DNA of 64,000 bases from Paenibacillus sp. FSL R5-0766 (GCF_037971845.1 NZ_CP150227.1:3038001-3102000), one strand, 5' to 3'. Counted from the stretch's first letter, positions 1 through 8,830 are shown. Numbers and translations: made by a program. Notes: generated by a model from the sequence alone, not told the origin.

Positions 1-734
1 GCCAACCTGTCTGCCAATAGTTTCATGCCCGGAGCCTCGCTCTCGGCATGTCCCATCATGATTAGTGCCTTGGACTTGCCCTGTTGCACGGCATCACGGA
101 TATATTCCGGTGTCTCCCATTCGAATCCTTCTCCAGCAATGATGAGGTCCACTTGCTCGTTCTGAATCAAGGGAATCGTCACATGTCCATTACCACGAAA
201 ACCTACCAGTACCGCTGCGCGTCTACAGACTATTTCCGCATGGCCTGCAACGCGTACATAATCGATGCCTAGGGAACTTTTCACATGGTGAGCAATAGCT
301 TGGGCGGTGCTTCCTTCTGGAAAAGAAAGGATGTCTGCTTCTGGTATTCGTTGCTCTACATAAGAGGACCACCCCAAGGCCTGAATCAGTCCTTCGGTAA
401 TGCCATCCGGTTGGAAGTGGTGGATGATATCATGACATCGATAGATGGAAATGCCTGCTTCGTCGATCAACTTTCTTTTGTCCATATAAACCGAATCATT
501 TGCAAGCCAATCCGTATGACTGTGATGGTTATAGAACGGAGATTCATGCGCGATGATTAAGTTAGCACCTTGCTGTATGGCTTGTTCAATAACATAATGT
601 GTGGGCATAAAAGCAATGATAATCCCTGTGACCTTACGATCAAGTGAGCCCGTAATGAGCTGATCTACCGTGTTTTCCGGCAATTGAATGTTATCTGTGA
701 GATGAAGTACAACGTCTTGAACTGTAAGATCCAT
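1..734 (-). CDS. Nif3-like dinuclear metal protein (DUF34/YqfO family), 3' end outside window
   Basis: The reverse strand reads about 244 residues without a stop, starting M-D-L-T-V-Q-D-V-V and running off the left edge. The start at 734 was chosen because GGAGG at 745-749 lies about 10 bases upstream; an in-frame ATG at 743 is too close to it. A metal-ligand-type motif LIIAHESPFY is visible near residue 66, followed by GHAE motifs further on. Nif3/DUF34 proteins bind two metal ions and are proposed to act in metal or cofactor homeostasis, but the exact role is unsettled. The second histidine of the usual HH pair is a glutamate here (HES). The C-terminal part cannot be judged because it is cut off. 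The family call is from motif recognition. Confidence 0.7.
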   Translation of the reverse strand, partial: MDLTVQDVVLHLTDNIQLPENTVDQLITGSLDRKVTGIIIAFMPTHYVIEQAIQQGANLIIAHESPFYNHHSHTDWLANDSVYMDKRKLIDEAGISIYRCHDIIHHFQPDGITEGLIQALGWSSYVEQRIPEADILSFPEGSTAQAIAHHVKSSLGIDYVRVAGHAEIVCRRAAVLVGFRGNGHVTIPLIQNEQVDLIIAGEGFEWETPEYIRDAVQQGKSKALIMMGHAESEAPGMKLLADRL

Positions 735-936
735 AGAATGCATTCCTCCAATGACAGGATATAAAGTTAGTGTACCATGTTGACATTTGAAATCTACTGC
801 CTACCAGATTATAGGGTCGTTTTTATTGTTTTCGGTTAATACTTAAACATACAGATTACAGTCGGTTAAGATAACAACGGAGAAATGTATTGGCTGTACA
901 TGGACGTTGGATTCATATAGTTTTCTCAAACAAGAA

Positions 937-948
937 TAAGTATACTTA
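937..948. promoter_or_regulatory. 12-bp perfect palindrome upstream of heme oxygenase
   Basis: TAAGTATACTTA is a perfect dyad in the 346-bp gap (735-1080) between the divergent Nif3-like gene and the heme oxygenase gene. It could be an operator for a dimeric repressor, but no cognate regulator is adjacent. No clear sigma-A promoter, RNA structure or coding sequence was recognised in the rest of this gap. Confidence 0.3.
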
Positions 949-1080
949 CATAGAGTCTTTGCTTGTATTAAATGGAGCTGAGTGCAAGGAAAGCAGTTTC
1001 CATTTCAATATACTGAGAATCAGTTGAGGATAAGCGTTCATTTGCAACAATAGAACAGATTGTGAAAGGGGATAACTACG

Positions 1081-1671
1081 ATGACAGCAACAACTATTAT
1101 GGAACGTCTGAAGAGCGAGACAGCTCATTATCACAGACAAGTAGAACAGAACCCTTATGCAAAAGCCATTATGAATCAAACCGTGACTATAGAAGAATAT
1201 AGAACATATTTAGAGAAATTTTATGGATTCCTGAAACCGCTGGAAGATCAGGCTGTACAACAGCCTTTCTGGGGAAGTACGGGATTGGATATCGAGATTA
1301 GAGGCAAGGCTGGACTGTTGGAAAAAGATTTACGAAATCTGGGTGCCGGTGAAGAAGAGATCACTCAACTTCCGCTCTGTGAAGAACTGCCGGATATTTC
1401 AACACCTGCGCGTTTGTTCGGATATCTGTATGTAATTGAGGGGTCCACGAACGGTGGCCAAATCATGACCAAGCGTTTGTCGCAGTTCCTACCCATTAAG
1501 GCCGATCGTGGTTTGGAATATTTCAATGCTTACGGCTCAGAGACAAGAACAAGATGGAGCGAGTTTACGGGTTTGCTGCAGCAGTCCATCAGCACTCCAG
1601 AAGATCATGACAACATGGTACACAGTGCATCAGAGACATTCCGACTACTGGATCAATGGATTAATACGTAG
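1081..1671 (+). CDS. biliverdin-producing heme oxygenase
   Basis: A 196-residue cytosolic protein, the usual size of bacterial heme oxygenases. It would open heme with O2 and electrons to give biliverdin, CO and iron. The N-terminal helix has the sequence LKSETAHYHRQVE, in which His16 or His18 is the candidate proximal heme ligand. The segment YLYVIEGSTNGGQ around residues 117-129 matches the glycine-rich distal-helix signature of the family. The start follows a GAAAGGGG ribosome binding site. Such enzymes serve iron acquisition or supply chromophore to bacteriophytochromes; neither a phytochrome nor a heme importer is nearby, so the role here is open. A repeat element and a terminator follow it directly. 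Confidence 0.85.
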   Translation: MTATTIMERLKSETAHYHRQVEQNPYAKAIMNQTVTIEEYRTYLEKFYGFLKPLEDQAVQQPFWGSTGLDIEIRGKAGLLEKDLRNLGAGEEEITQLPLCEELPDISTPARLFGYLYVIEGSTNGGQIMTKRLSQFLPIKADRGLEYFNAYGSETRTRWSEFTGLLQQSISTPEDHDNMVHSASETFRLLDQWINT

Positions 1672-1701
1672 GGCGGACTTTTTTCATATTTAAAAGGTAT
1701 C

Positions 1702-1892
1702 TATATAAGTTGAAATAATACATTTACACCTAACGGAGAGGACAGAAAAAAGCTGGAAAAGCGAAGCGTTCGCATTTATAACCGGATTTTTCCCTTTAGA
1801 AAAGGGAATCGGTAAAATCTGGGGATAACAGCGATTGGAAGGTTATTCTGTCATCGTAGTGCAATGTGAAAATCATTATTTCAACTTATATA
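1702..1892 (+). repeat. Inverted-terminus repeat element, copy A (long form, 191 bp)
   Basis: The ends are a perfect 13-bp inverted repeat, TATATAAGTTGAA at 1702-1714 and its complement at 1880-1892. Inside are the family's conserved blocks (ACGGAGAGGACAGAA, GGGGATAACAGCGAT, TTCTGTCATCG) plus two internal hairpins, one GCGAA/TTCGC and one with a CCCTTT/AAAGGG stem. It has no ORF. It sits between the heme oxygenase stop and that gene's terminator, so it is probably transcribed. Confidence 0.85.
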
Positions 1893-1903
1893 ACATCATG
1901 ATG

Positions 1904-1931
1904 AGAAGAGGGCAGAAATGCCTTCTTTTTT
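1904..1931 (+). terminator. Intrinsic terminator after heme oxygenase
   Basis: A stem of GAAG..GGCA with TGCC..TTC around a GAAA loop, followed by a run of T. It lies just past repeat copy A. Confidence 0.7.
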
Positions 1932-1976
1932 GTGTCCAGGAATGTCTAAATTTCGTCACCGCAGACACAGGACAAG

Positions 1977-1985
1977 TGATATAAT
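1977..1985 (+). promoter_or_regulatory. Extended -10 promoter of the TerB/ATPase/helicase operon
   Basis: TGATATAAT is an extended -10 element (TGnTATAAT) 59 bases before the terB-like ATG at 2044. No good -35 hexamer is visible, as is typical of extended -10 promoters. Confidence 0.5.
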
Positions 1986-2043
1986 GATCCCTATGGATAC
2001 ACTTGTTCGTATTCTGTCTTGGAGGAGGGTGAGATAACGTTCT

Positions 2044-3621
2044 ATGAAAGACAACTCAAGACAATTGGAATTTATGGAGATAGATCTGAGTGAAGAACCT
2101 GAAACAGCAGCAGTGCCAGTTCCTGATCGTTCAACCATTGTGCAGTCTGCACATGATACGATGCAGCATCGTGGAGGCATATTGTCCTCAGAGAAACGTT
2201 TTGTAGAGGAAGGAAAGCAGTGGGCAGAGATGGAGGGGGATGTATCCCCGTGGGTTCCCTTTATGAGTTACTGGCCAACGTATGGCGTGATGAATGAAGC
2301 CCAGCGCAAGTGGTATATGTTTTGGAGGAAGGAAGTACGTCAGGGGAGATACCCGGATACCGATCTGTCCTATCTATTTGTTCATATCTACGAGTTAATT
2401 AACGGCATTGGCTGGCAGAATCCTCAGGATGGTTATGATCAATTGAAGCAGCTATGGGTGAACTACTGTGAACGGCTGCCCCAATTAAATATATATATGC
2501 AAGAGTGGATGGTCGATTATGTGCTGGTCCATCAGCTGGAGATGTCCTTATCCGAGGTTATGATCCTTTCAGGCGGATACCTGCCAGCAGAGATGCTGGA
2601 TAGGGAACTGCAACGTATTTTACAGGATAAGGTATCGGATATCTCGCTGAATATGCTGCAAAGATATTATGATTACGATATTACACTCAGTAAATTCTAT
2701 AGAGATGGCGGCAAAGAAGTGATGGAGCAGTACATCCCGCGGGTCATGGCCTTGGTTGATTCGTACCTGGAACGTACGCGACAAGTTGGACTGTTGCCTG
2801 AGTGTGATCCTAACGATGAACGCACGATGGAGCGCATTCTGTTTCGCAAAGCAGTCTATGATGATTCGATCTATGGAAGATCGGTATCGTTCAGATATAT
2901 GCCCATAGGTGAACAGGCTGAATTTGTGCAGATGGTTACGCGGATCTATCGATGTACTGAAAATAAACTTCGTGAACTGCTTGGATTCAGAGGCCGATTG
3001 CGAGGACAGACTCTTGAACCCGAACTTGCAAATCTGATTGAACGTTACCTGGACAAGGCTTATGCGATCGAGCAGGCTGAGACTGTGGAGCAACCAATGA
3101 TTCGTATTGATACAGAGAAATTGGCTTCGTTACAGCAGGAAAGTGAGTACGTGCGATTGGCGCTTACAATTGAGGATGATCACCCTTGTGAAGTGAAGGA
3201 TGAAGAGGTTAACAACGCAATTGTTACAAGTAATCCATTCGATGTACTGGAAGTAAGGGACGAGATCACTCCAACTGAAGGTTCCACGGAGTCGGAGCCA
3301 TTCACAGTAGAGATTGCAACAGGAGCGCAAATAGAATCGATTGAGTTGCAGTGGGACGAGTCTGCTGAGGCTGATCTGGATGAAGAATGGCTGCTCTTTG
3401 CCAATGAACTCTCCACTCAGCAGGTGCAAACGATTCATGTTCTACTTGGGGCAAGTCCAGATATGGAGCTGATGCGTCTGGCTGAGCAATATGGAACGAT
3501 GCCTACGCTTCTGCTGGATGAAATTAATGATGTGGCTATGGAAACGATCGGTGATCTTCTGATTGATGGTGATCGGATTGTTCCTGATTATATAGATGTG
3601 TTCGAACATGTGAAGAGGTGA
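2044..3621 (+). CDS. TerB_N / TerB_C domain protein
   Basis: A 525-residue soluble protein without signal peptide or membrane segments. Residues about 60-280 match the TerB_N domain, including the segment YMFWRKEVRQG and the helix SYLFVHIYELINGIG. The C-terminal 160 residues, including LDEEWLLFANELS and a final acidic alpha-helical part, resemble TerB_C. The middle is glutamate-rich and probably flexible. TerB domains come from the tellurite/phage-resistance ter systems; in this architecture they accompany ATPases and helicases. The gene is first in an operon: the next start is 6 bases after its stop, so translation is probably coupled. Its biochemical job is unknown; an adaptor or sensor for the ATPase/helicase pair is an inference. 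Confidence 0.75.
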   Translation: MKDNSRQLEFMEIDLSEEPETAAVPVPDRSTIVQSAHDTMQHRGGILSSEKRFVEEGKQWAEMEGDVSPWVPFMSYWPTYGVMNEAQRKWYMFWRKEVRQGRYPDTDLSYLFVHIYELINGIGWQNPQDGYDQLKQLWVNYCERLPQLNIYMQEWMVDYVLVHQLEMSLSEVMILSGGYLPAEMLDRELQRILQDKVSDISLNMLQRYYDYDITLSKFYRDGGKEVMEQYIPRVMALVDSYLERTRQVGLLPECDPNDERTMERILFRKAVYDDSIYGRSVSFRYMPIGEQAEFVQMVTRIYRCTENKLRELLGFRGRLRGQTLEPELANLIERYLDKAYAIEQAETVEQPMIRIDTEKLASLQQESEYVRLALTIEDDHPCEVKDEEVNNAIVTSNPFDVLEVRDEITPTEGSTESEPFTVEIATGAQIESIELQWDESAEADLDEEWLLFANELSTQQVQTIHVLLGASPDMELMRLAEQYGTMPTLLLDEINDVAMETIGDLLIDGDRIVPDYIDVFEHVKR

Positions 3622-3627
3622 TACGCA

Positions 3628-4971
3628 GTGACAGAACTTAAAATACCAAAGCGGCTGACCACCGCACTTGTAAATTCGTTGACAGCTGGTGTTGTCCCAC
3701 GAATTGGGCTGGAGCAGATTGCTGTCGGTCGGAAACCGGAAGTGGAGGCCATTCTGCGGGATATGGACAATATCGCCGAGGGAGGCGCAGCGTTTAAACT
3801 CATTACGGGTCGTTACGGCAGCGGTAAAAGCTTTCTTTTGCAAATGATTCGTAATTATGCGATGGATCGGGATTTCGTTGTGGCAGACGCCGATCTCTCA
3901 CCAGAGCGTCGATTGGTGGGAACCAAAGGGCAGGGACTTGCGACATACCGCGAACTGATGACTCGTCTGTCTACACGCACACGCCCGGATGGGGGAGCGT
4001 TGGAGCCGATTTTGCAAAAATGGATCGCAGGGTTGCAACAGTCCACGATGCAGAGTCAGAACTTGCGCCCGGATGATCCCGCTTTGCCGCTGGAAGTAGA
4101 GAAGCAGATCTATGCGGTGACGGGGGAGATGCAGAATCTGGTTCACGGCTTTGATTTTGCCAAAGTACTGGCGTCGTACTGGAACGGGTACAAGCTGGCT
4201 GATGATGATCGCAAACAGGCGGCCCTTCGCTGGCTTCGAGGAGAATTTGCAACCAAAACGGAAGCGAAAAAAGAACTGGCTGTTGGCGTTATCATTGACG
4301 ATGACAACTGGTATGACTACTTCAAACTATGGTCTGAATTCACAGCGCGCATTGGTTACAGAGGGTTGCTGTTGTTCATTGATGAAGCGGTGAATCTGTA
4401 CAAAATTACAAACAGTGTCTCCCGTCAAAGCAACTATGAGAAATTGCTGACCATGTTCAATGATACGATGCAGGGCAAGGCAGAGCACCTGGGCATATTT
4501 GTAGGCGGTACGCCACAGTTTGTGGAGGATGAACGGCGCGGATTATACAGCTATGAAGCACTTCGCTCCAGGCTTATTGATGGTCGTTATGCAGCCAAAG
4601 CGTATGCGAATTACACAGGTCCGATCCTGAAGCTGGCGATGTTATCGCATGAAGAGATTCTGATTCTGCTCCAGAAGCTGCGGCAGATTCATGCTCTGCA
4701 TTTTGGATACAGTGCAAGTCTGACGGATGAACAATTGGTTGATTTTATGCAAACGGCGGTGAACCGACTGGGTGCGGATGAATTGCTGACCACGCGTGAA
4801 GTGGTACGCGACTTTATGGATGTACTGCATACGTTACACCAGAATCCTGAAGTGACTTATACTGAATTACTTGGCGAGCGGGTTGCCAAACCTCAGGAAA
4901 CGGGTAAAGGGGCAGATGCTTCCGCAAATACAGATGATCTGGACGATTTCCTGGCGGAGTTTGAATTATGA
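3628..4971 (+). CDS. BrxD-like P-loop ATPase (DUF2791)
   Basis: A 447-residue AAA-type ATPase. Residues 61-68, GRYGSGKS, form a Walker A motif, and LLLFIDEA near residue 250 is the Walker B. The N-terminal lead-in (PRIGLEQIAVGR), the conserved QGLATYREL stretch and the EILILLQKLRQIH segment near the C-terminus match the DUF2791/BrxD family, whose members occur in some BREX phage-defence loci beside a helicase. It starts with GTG behind a GAGGTGA ribosome binding site, and its TGA overlaps the helicase ATG by 4 bases (ATGA). The C-terminal tail is acidic and ends DDLDDFLAEFEL, perhaps a partner-binding peptide. Family assignment is firm; function in defence or DNA repair is inferred from context. 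Confidence 0.85.
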   Translation: MTELKIPKRLTTALVNSLTAGVVPRIGLEQIAVGRKPEVEAILRDMDNIAEGGAAFKLITGRYGSGKSFLLQMIRNYAMDRDFVVADADLSPERRLVGTKGQGLATYRELMTRLSTRTRPDGGALEPILQKWIAGLQQSTMQSQNLRPDDPALPLEVEKQIYAVTGEMQNLVHGFDFAKVLASYWNGYKLADDDRKQAALRWLRGEFATKTEAKKELAVGVIIDDDNWYDYFKLWSEFTARIGYRGLLLFIDEAVNLYKITNSVSRQSNYEKLLTMFNDTMQGKAEHLGIFVGGTPQFVEDERRGLYSYEALRSRLIDGRYAAKAYANYTGPILKLAMLSHEEILILLQKLRQIHALHFGYSASLTDEQLVDFMQTAVNRLGADELLTTREVVRDFMDVLHTLHQNPEVTYTELLGERVAKPQETGKGADASANTDDLDDFLAEFEL

Positions 4972-7187
4972 GTGATAATCCGTTCTATCGGCTGGCTCCG
5001 TTTGTTCAGGAATTTATATATAAAAAAAGATGGGAATCGCTTCGTCCTGCCCAGATTGAGGCCTGCAATATCTGTTTCCATACCCCGCATCATATGCTGA
5101 TTGCGGCGGGAACGGCCTCCGGCAAAACGGAGGCGGCTTTTTTTCCTGCATTGACCGAGCTGTATGAACGGCCTTCCAAGTCGGTTGGTATTTTGTACAT
5201 TGGACCTCTGAAAGCCCTGATTAATGATCAATTCGTACGTCTTAAGGATCTGTTATCCGAAGGAAATATTCCGGTTTGGCATTGGCACGGGGACGTACCT
5301 CAGGCGGAGAAAACAAAACTGATGAAAAATCCGTCCGGTGTGCTCCAGATAACGCCAGAATCGCTGGAAGGTCTGCTCATGAATCGACCGAATGCAATCC
5401 CGGCGCTGTTTCATGACTTGCGATATGTCATCATCGATGAGGTGCATGCTTTCATGGGAGCGGATCGGGGCATTCAAGTACTCAGCGAACTTGCCAGAAT
5501 CGAGCGTATGGCTGGCTGTGCACCGCGAAGAGTGGGCTTGTCCGCTACACTTAGTGACTATGATACGGCTACATCTTGGCTTGCTGCGGGAACGCAGCAG
5601 GGAGTGGATGTGGTCTCTTCCCCGGGCGGTCGCAAGCTGCGACTGCGGGTGGAACATTTCTCTTTTCCGGATGCACAGGACGAGGAGCAGGCGGAGCAGC
5701 TTCATAACGCACGTAAAGCATACTATGACTTCATCTATGAGAGTACACATCGCAAAAAAGCGCTGATCTTCACCAACAGCCGTACCGATGCAGAAGTCAC
5801 CATTCTTGAGATGCGGCGGGTCGCGGCTCGCAGGCAAGAGCGTGATGTGTTCCATGTGCATCATGGAAGTATCTCGGCCATGCTGAGGGAAGAGACGGAA
5901 GCTGCCCTACGCAAAGGATCGGGGCCCGCGGTTGCTGCGGCAACGGTCACTCTTGAACTGGGCATCGACCTGGGCGAACTGGAACGTGTGGTTCAGCTCG
6001 GTGCACCGTATAGTGCGTCCAGCTTTGTACAGCGTCTGGGACGTTCAGGGAGACGAGAGGACATGGCATCAGAGATGCTTTTTGTATGTCCAGAGGAAGA
6101 GGATGAGGAAGCGCAATTGCCAGCGCGCATGCCGTGGACGTTGATGCGTGCGATTGCTGTTATTGAACTATATGTAAAAACGAAATGGGTCGAGCCGCTT
6201 GAAGCCCGCAAAATGCCCATAGGTGTGCTCTATCATCAGACGATGAGCATGTTGAAAAGTATGGGGGAGGCGGAGCCGAGAGATCTTGCAGAAGCCATCC
6301 TTTCGCTGGCTCCATTTGCGTTGATTAGACCTGATCAATATCAGGTATTCCTGAATTACCTCATTGAGACGGATCATCTGCAATGGACAGAGGATCGAAC
6401 ATTGATCATCGGTCTGACAGGTGAGAAAATTGTGAATAATTATCGCTTCTACGCCGTGTTTAAGGACGATGAGGAACATAAAGTACTGAACGGCTCTGAA
6501 GAGATTGGTTCAATTACAACCGTGCCCCCACCTGGCTATTGCTTCTCGCTCGCAGGCAAACTGTGGAAAGTGGAAGAGGTTGATCACAAGCACAAGGCTG
6601 TGTATGTGAAGTCTGCAAAAGGTAAGGTGGATACGTTATGGCTTGGAGCGGGAGGAGATATTCATACGTCGGTAGTACAGAAAATGCGTGAAGTGTTGTC
6701 CGACTCGACCATCTATCCCTATCTGTCACCACAAGCCGTCAATCGACTTGAACGGGCGCGCCGCCTAGCTCGTGAAAGCGGACTGTTGAAGCAGGTCGTG
6801 ATTCCGGCAGGGGGAGATTCGATGTATGTTCTTCCTTGGGTGGGAAGTAAATCATTCCGTACATTGGAGCGCCTGATGAAGCATAATCTGTCCAAGAAAC
6901 TTGCCTTGCGTTCAGTTGTACCCATGGAGCCATATTATTTTGTAGTGTCCGGCAAGGTCGACGAACGAACATTGTTAGCCGAGATCATGAGTGAGTGTCG
7001 AACGGCTGAAGACGCATCTGCGTTACTGGCTGAAGATGAAGCGCCTTATCTGGGCAAGTATGATGAATTTGTCGCGCCGCCTTTGATCCGTGAGGCTTTT
7101 GCTGTGGATGGGCTGGATCTGGATGGATTGAAGGCAGGTTTACAGCAAACATTGGAGTGGGACTCCTCAGGCTCCAATCGGACATGA
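4968..7187 (+). CDS. Superfamily 2 DEAD/DEAH-box helicase, BrxH-/Lhr-like
   Basis: A 739-residue helicase. Motif I GTASGKT is at 48-54, motif II DEVH at 157-160, motif III LSATLSD follows, and motif VI QRLGRSGRR lies near 355. The two RecA lobes occupy about the first 400 residues. The C-terminal 300 residues form an accessory region resembling Lhr-type helicases rather than a nuclease; no HNH, PLD or PD-(D/E)xK motif is seen. It is translationally coupled to the BrxD-like ATPase through an ATGA overlap. In BREX loci, BrxD and a helicase of this sort occur together; here they occur with a TerB protein and without a methylase, BrxZ or BrxC. DNA or RNA unwinding is expected; the target is unknown. 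Confidence 0.88.
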   Translation: MSDNPFYRLAPFVQEFIYKKRWESLRPAQIEACNICFHTPHHMLIAAGTASGKTEAAFFPALTELYERPSKSVGILYIGPLKALINDQFVRLKDLLSEGNIPVWHWHGDVPQAEKTKLMKNPSGVLQITPESLEGLLMNRPNAIPALFHDLRYVIIDEVHAFMGADRGIQVLSELARIERMAGCAPRRVGLSATLSDYDTATSWLAAGTQQGVDVVSSPGGRKLRLRVEHFSFPDAQDEEQAEQLHNARKAYYDFIYESTHRKKALIFTNSRTDAEVTILEMRRVAARRQERDVFHVHHGSISAMLREETEAALRKGSGPAVAAATVTLELGIDLGELERVVQLGAPYSASSFVQRLGRSGRREDMASEMLFVCPEEEDEEAQLPARMPWTLMRAIAVIELYVKTKWVEPLEARKMPIGVLYHQTMSMLKSMGEAEPRDLAEAILSLAPFALIRPDQYQVFLNYLIETDHLQWTEDRTLIIGLTGEKIVNNYRFYAVFKDDEEHKVLNGSEEIGSITTVPPPGYCFSLAGKLWKVEEVDHKHKAVYVKSAKGKVDTLWLGAGGDIHTSVVQKMREVLSDSTIYPYLSPQAVNRLERARRLARESGLLKQVVIPAGGDSMYVLPWVGSKSFRTLERLMKHNLSKKLALRSVVPMEPYYFVVSGKVDERTLLAEIMSECRTAEDASALLAEDEAPYLGKYDEFVAPPLIREAFAVDGLDLDGLKAGLQQTLEWDSSGSNRT

Positions 7188-7284
7188 CGTTTTTTTATAC
7201 TGAATAGGGTTGACACCATCTCACCTCCCATGTAATATATGAAAAGTCGTCACACACGAATTACATCAAATTGCATATATCATT

Positions 7285-7358
7285 TCGTATAACCTCGCAG
7301 GCCGAAAGTGTACACAGGGCGAGGGTCTCTACGGGAAGCCTATACTTCCTAACTACGA
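7285..7358 (+). ncRNA. Purine-riboswitch-like aptamer (atypical loops)
   Basis: The layout is that of the purine aptamer. P1 is TCGTA (7285-7289) with TACGA (7354-7358); J1/2 is TAA. P2 is CCTCGC with GCGAGG, J2/3 is GTCTCTAC, P3 is GGGAAG with CTTCCT, and J3/1 is AAC. The junction C before P1 is the guanine-type identity base (adenine types carry U). Both loops differ from the usual ones: L2 is about 20 nt instead of the 7-nt GATATGG type, and L3 is CCTATA instead of CCGTAAA. An AGG in L2 could still pair with CCT in L3. The ligand cannot be fixed from sequence; guanine, xanthine or 2'-deoxyguanosine are options known for variants of this class. Confidence 0.72.
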
Positions 7359-7402
7359 TGCCAAGGAATCAATGTATTCCTTGCTCGTAGTTAGGATTTT
7401 TT
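7347..7402 (+). terminator. Riboswitch terminator overlapping aptamer P1/P3
   Basis: A 12-bp perfect stem pairs 7347-7358 with 7385-7396. It is extended by an inner CAAGGAAT/ATTCCTTG stem (7362-7369 with 7376-7383) and followed by six T. Its 5' arm uses the 3' strand of aptamer P1, the J3/1 and the end of P3, so the aptamer and terminator exclude each other. The predicted logic is ligand-bound = terminator off = exporter on. Confidence 0.85.
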
Positions 7403-7481
7403 GCATTTAGATGGTGTCTGTGACCTTGGCATGAACCAACATGCGGGCGTATTTTTCTTATCATCAGGAGGTTTATTCACA

Positions 7482-8435
7482 ATGAAATATTATCTGTCCG
7501 TTCTCGCGGGAGCGATGAGCTATGGCATATTATCCACGATTGTGGTTCTGGCGTACGGCGAAGGATATAAACTTGGAGAGGTTGTGGGAGCACAGCTGAT
7601 CACGGGTTTTCTTCTATCCTGGATGCTGGCGCTATACACAAAATTTAGAACAAAACGTAAGTCACAGGCAAATGGCAAAGCATCAGGAACCGTGGTACAG
7701 GTATTCAAGCGGTTGACGTGGAAACAACGTCTGATATTGATGGCTGCTGGAACACCAACGGTAATTACAGGTCTCGTGTATTATCAGTCTTTACGTTATA
7801 TCCCGGCTTCACTTGCCATTATCCTGTTGTTCCAGTTCACTTGGATTAGCGTATTGATTCAGGCGATAAGCAAACGTCAACGTCCAGACAAAGTCACGTT
7901 CCTGACGTTGATCATTCTGTTTGGTGGAACCTTGCTGGCAGCGGGTTTCCTAGAACAAGGATTGGGTGAGTTCAACGGTCTGGGTATTGCTCTTGGACTA
8001 ATGGCAGCCGTAAGTTATTCCCTGTTTGTCTTGTTCAGCGGCAAAGCGGTTCCTTCAGCACATCCAGCCTTCCGCAGTGCGTGGATGGTTACAGGCGGAT
8101 TGATCCTGCTGTGCATTTTGTTCCCACCGACATTCCTCTTTAACGGATTGATCTGGAGCCAGTTGCTTGTATTTGGATTGCTGCTTGGATTCTTCGGGGC
8201 ATTCATTCCACCAGTACTGTTCGCTATCGGCGTTCCGCATATTGGTGGTGACATGGCCGGAATCCTGGGTGCAGTTGAGCTTCCAATTGCAGTACTGTTA
8301 TCCTCAATCGTGCTCCATGAGCATGTCAGCGGATTGCAATGGTTCGGAGTTATTATTGTGCTCATTGGTGTAGCCCTGCCAGAGTTGTATAAATTACGCA
8401 TGAGACGAAGTCGGAATACACCGATATATTCCTGA
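7482..8435 (+). CDS. EamA/DMT-family transporter (putative exporter)
   Basis: A 317-residue integral membrane protein with about ten hydrophobic helices in two EamA halves. It is typical of drug/metabolite exporters of the DMT superfamily. The start at 7482 (MKYYLSVLAGAMSYGILS) follows AGGAGG at 7467-7472; an upstream in-frame ATG at 7401 lies in the terminator T-run and has no ribosome binding site. It is the only gene downstream of the purine-like riboswitch and is followed by its own terminator, so it is monocistronic. Ligand-activated control of an exporter suggests efflux of a purine, nucleoside or related compound, much as the pbuE adenine switch does. The substrate is inferred from the switch only. 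Confidence 0.85.
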   Translation: MKYYLSVLAGAMSYGILSTIVVLAYGEGYKLGEVVGAQLITGFLLSWMLALYTKFRTKRKSQANGKASGTVVQVFKRLTWKQRLILMAAGTPTVITGLVYYQSLRYIPASLAIILLFQFTWISVLIQAISKRQRPDKVTFLTLIILFGGTLLAAGFLEQGLGEFNGLGIALGLMAAVSYSLFVLFSGKAVPSAHPAFRSAWMVTGGLILLCILFPPTFLFNGLIWSQLLVFGLLLGFFGAFIPPVLFAIGVPHIGGDMAGILGAVELPIAVLLSSIVLHEHVSGLQWFGVIIVLIGVALPELYKLRMRRSRNTPIYS

Positions 8436-8484
8436 TTAATACGAAAAGGAATATTGCGAAGCATGAACGGGAATACCCGTAGAT

Positions 8485-8508
8485 AAGCCTGAGAAATCAG
8501 GCTTTTTT
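8485..8508 (+). terminator. Intrinsic terminator after EamA transporter
   Basis: AAGCCTGA and TCAGGCTT pair around a GAAA tetraloop, followed by six T. Confidence 0.9.
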
Positions 8509-8521
8509 GATTGAAATATTG

Positions 8522-8713
8522 TATATAAATTGAACTAACATTTACACAAAACGGAGAGGACAGAAATAACCTGAAGAAGCGAAGCGTGCGCCTTTATTCC
8601 CGGATTTTACCCTTTGAAAAAGGAAATCAAAAAAATCTGGGGATAACAGCGATCGAAAGGTTGTTCTGTCATCGGAGTGTCCAGTGTAAATATTCTTTAG
8701 TTCCACTTATATA
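8522..8713 (+). repeat. Inverted-terminus repeat element, copy B (long form, 192 bp)
   Basis: The ends TATATAAATTGAACTAA and the matching right arm are nearly complementary. It has the same conserved core and the same two inner hairpins as copy A. It begins 13 bases after the EamA terminator and ends about 118 bases before the cupredoxin gene. No ORF. Confidence 0.85.
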
Positions 8714-8830
8714 GCTCAATCGCAATAGCCCAGAGGGGTCATTTTCATTGTCATGCGAATCAGATATGCTTAAAGAATACATCCGTCTGTTGATTGAATA
8801 TTGATGGGACATCGAATGAGGAGTGTTTAT

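Noticed and set aside
1005..1030. Fur-box-like sequence before heme oxygenase (TGAGAATCAGTTGAG)
   Set aside because: Only about 8 of 14 informative positions fit the 7-1-7 consensus, which is too weak to call.
2620..3843. Minus-strand open frames opposite the TerB and ATPase genes
   Set aside because: No ribosome binding sites or domain motifs, and they lie opposite well-supported operon genes.
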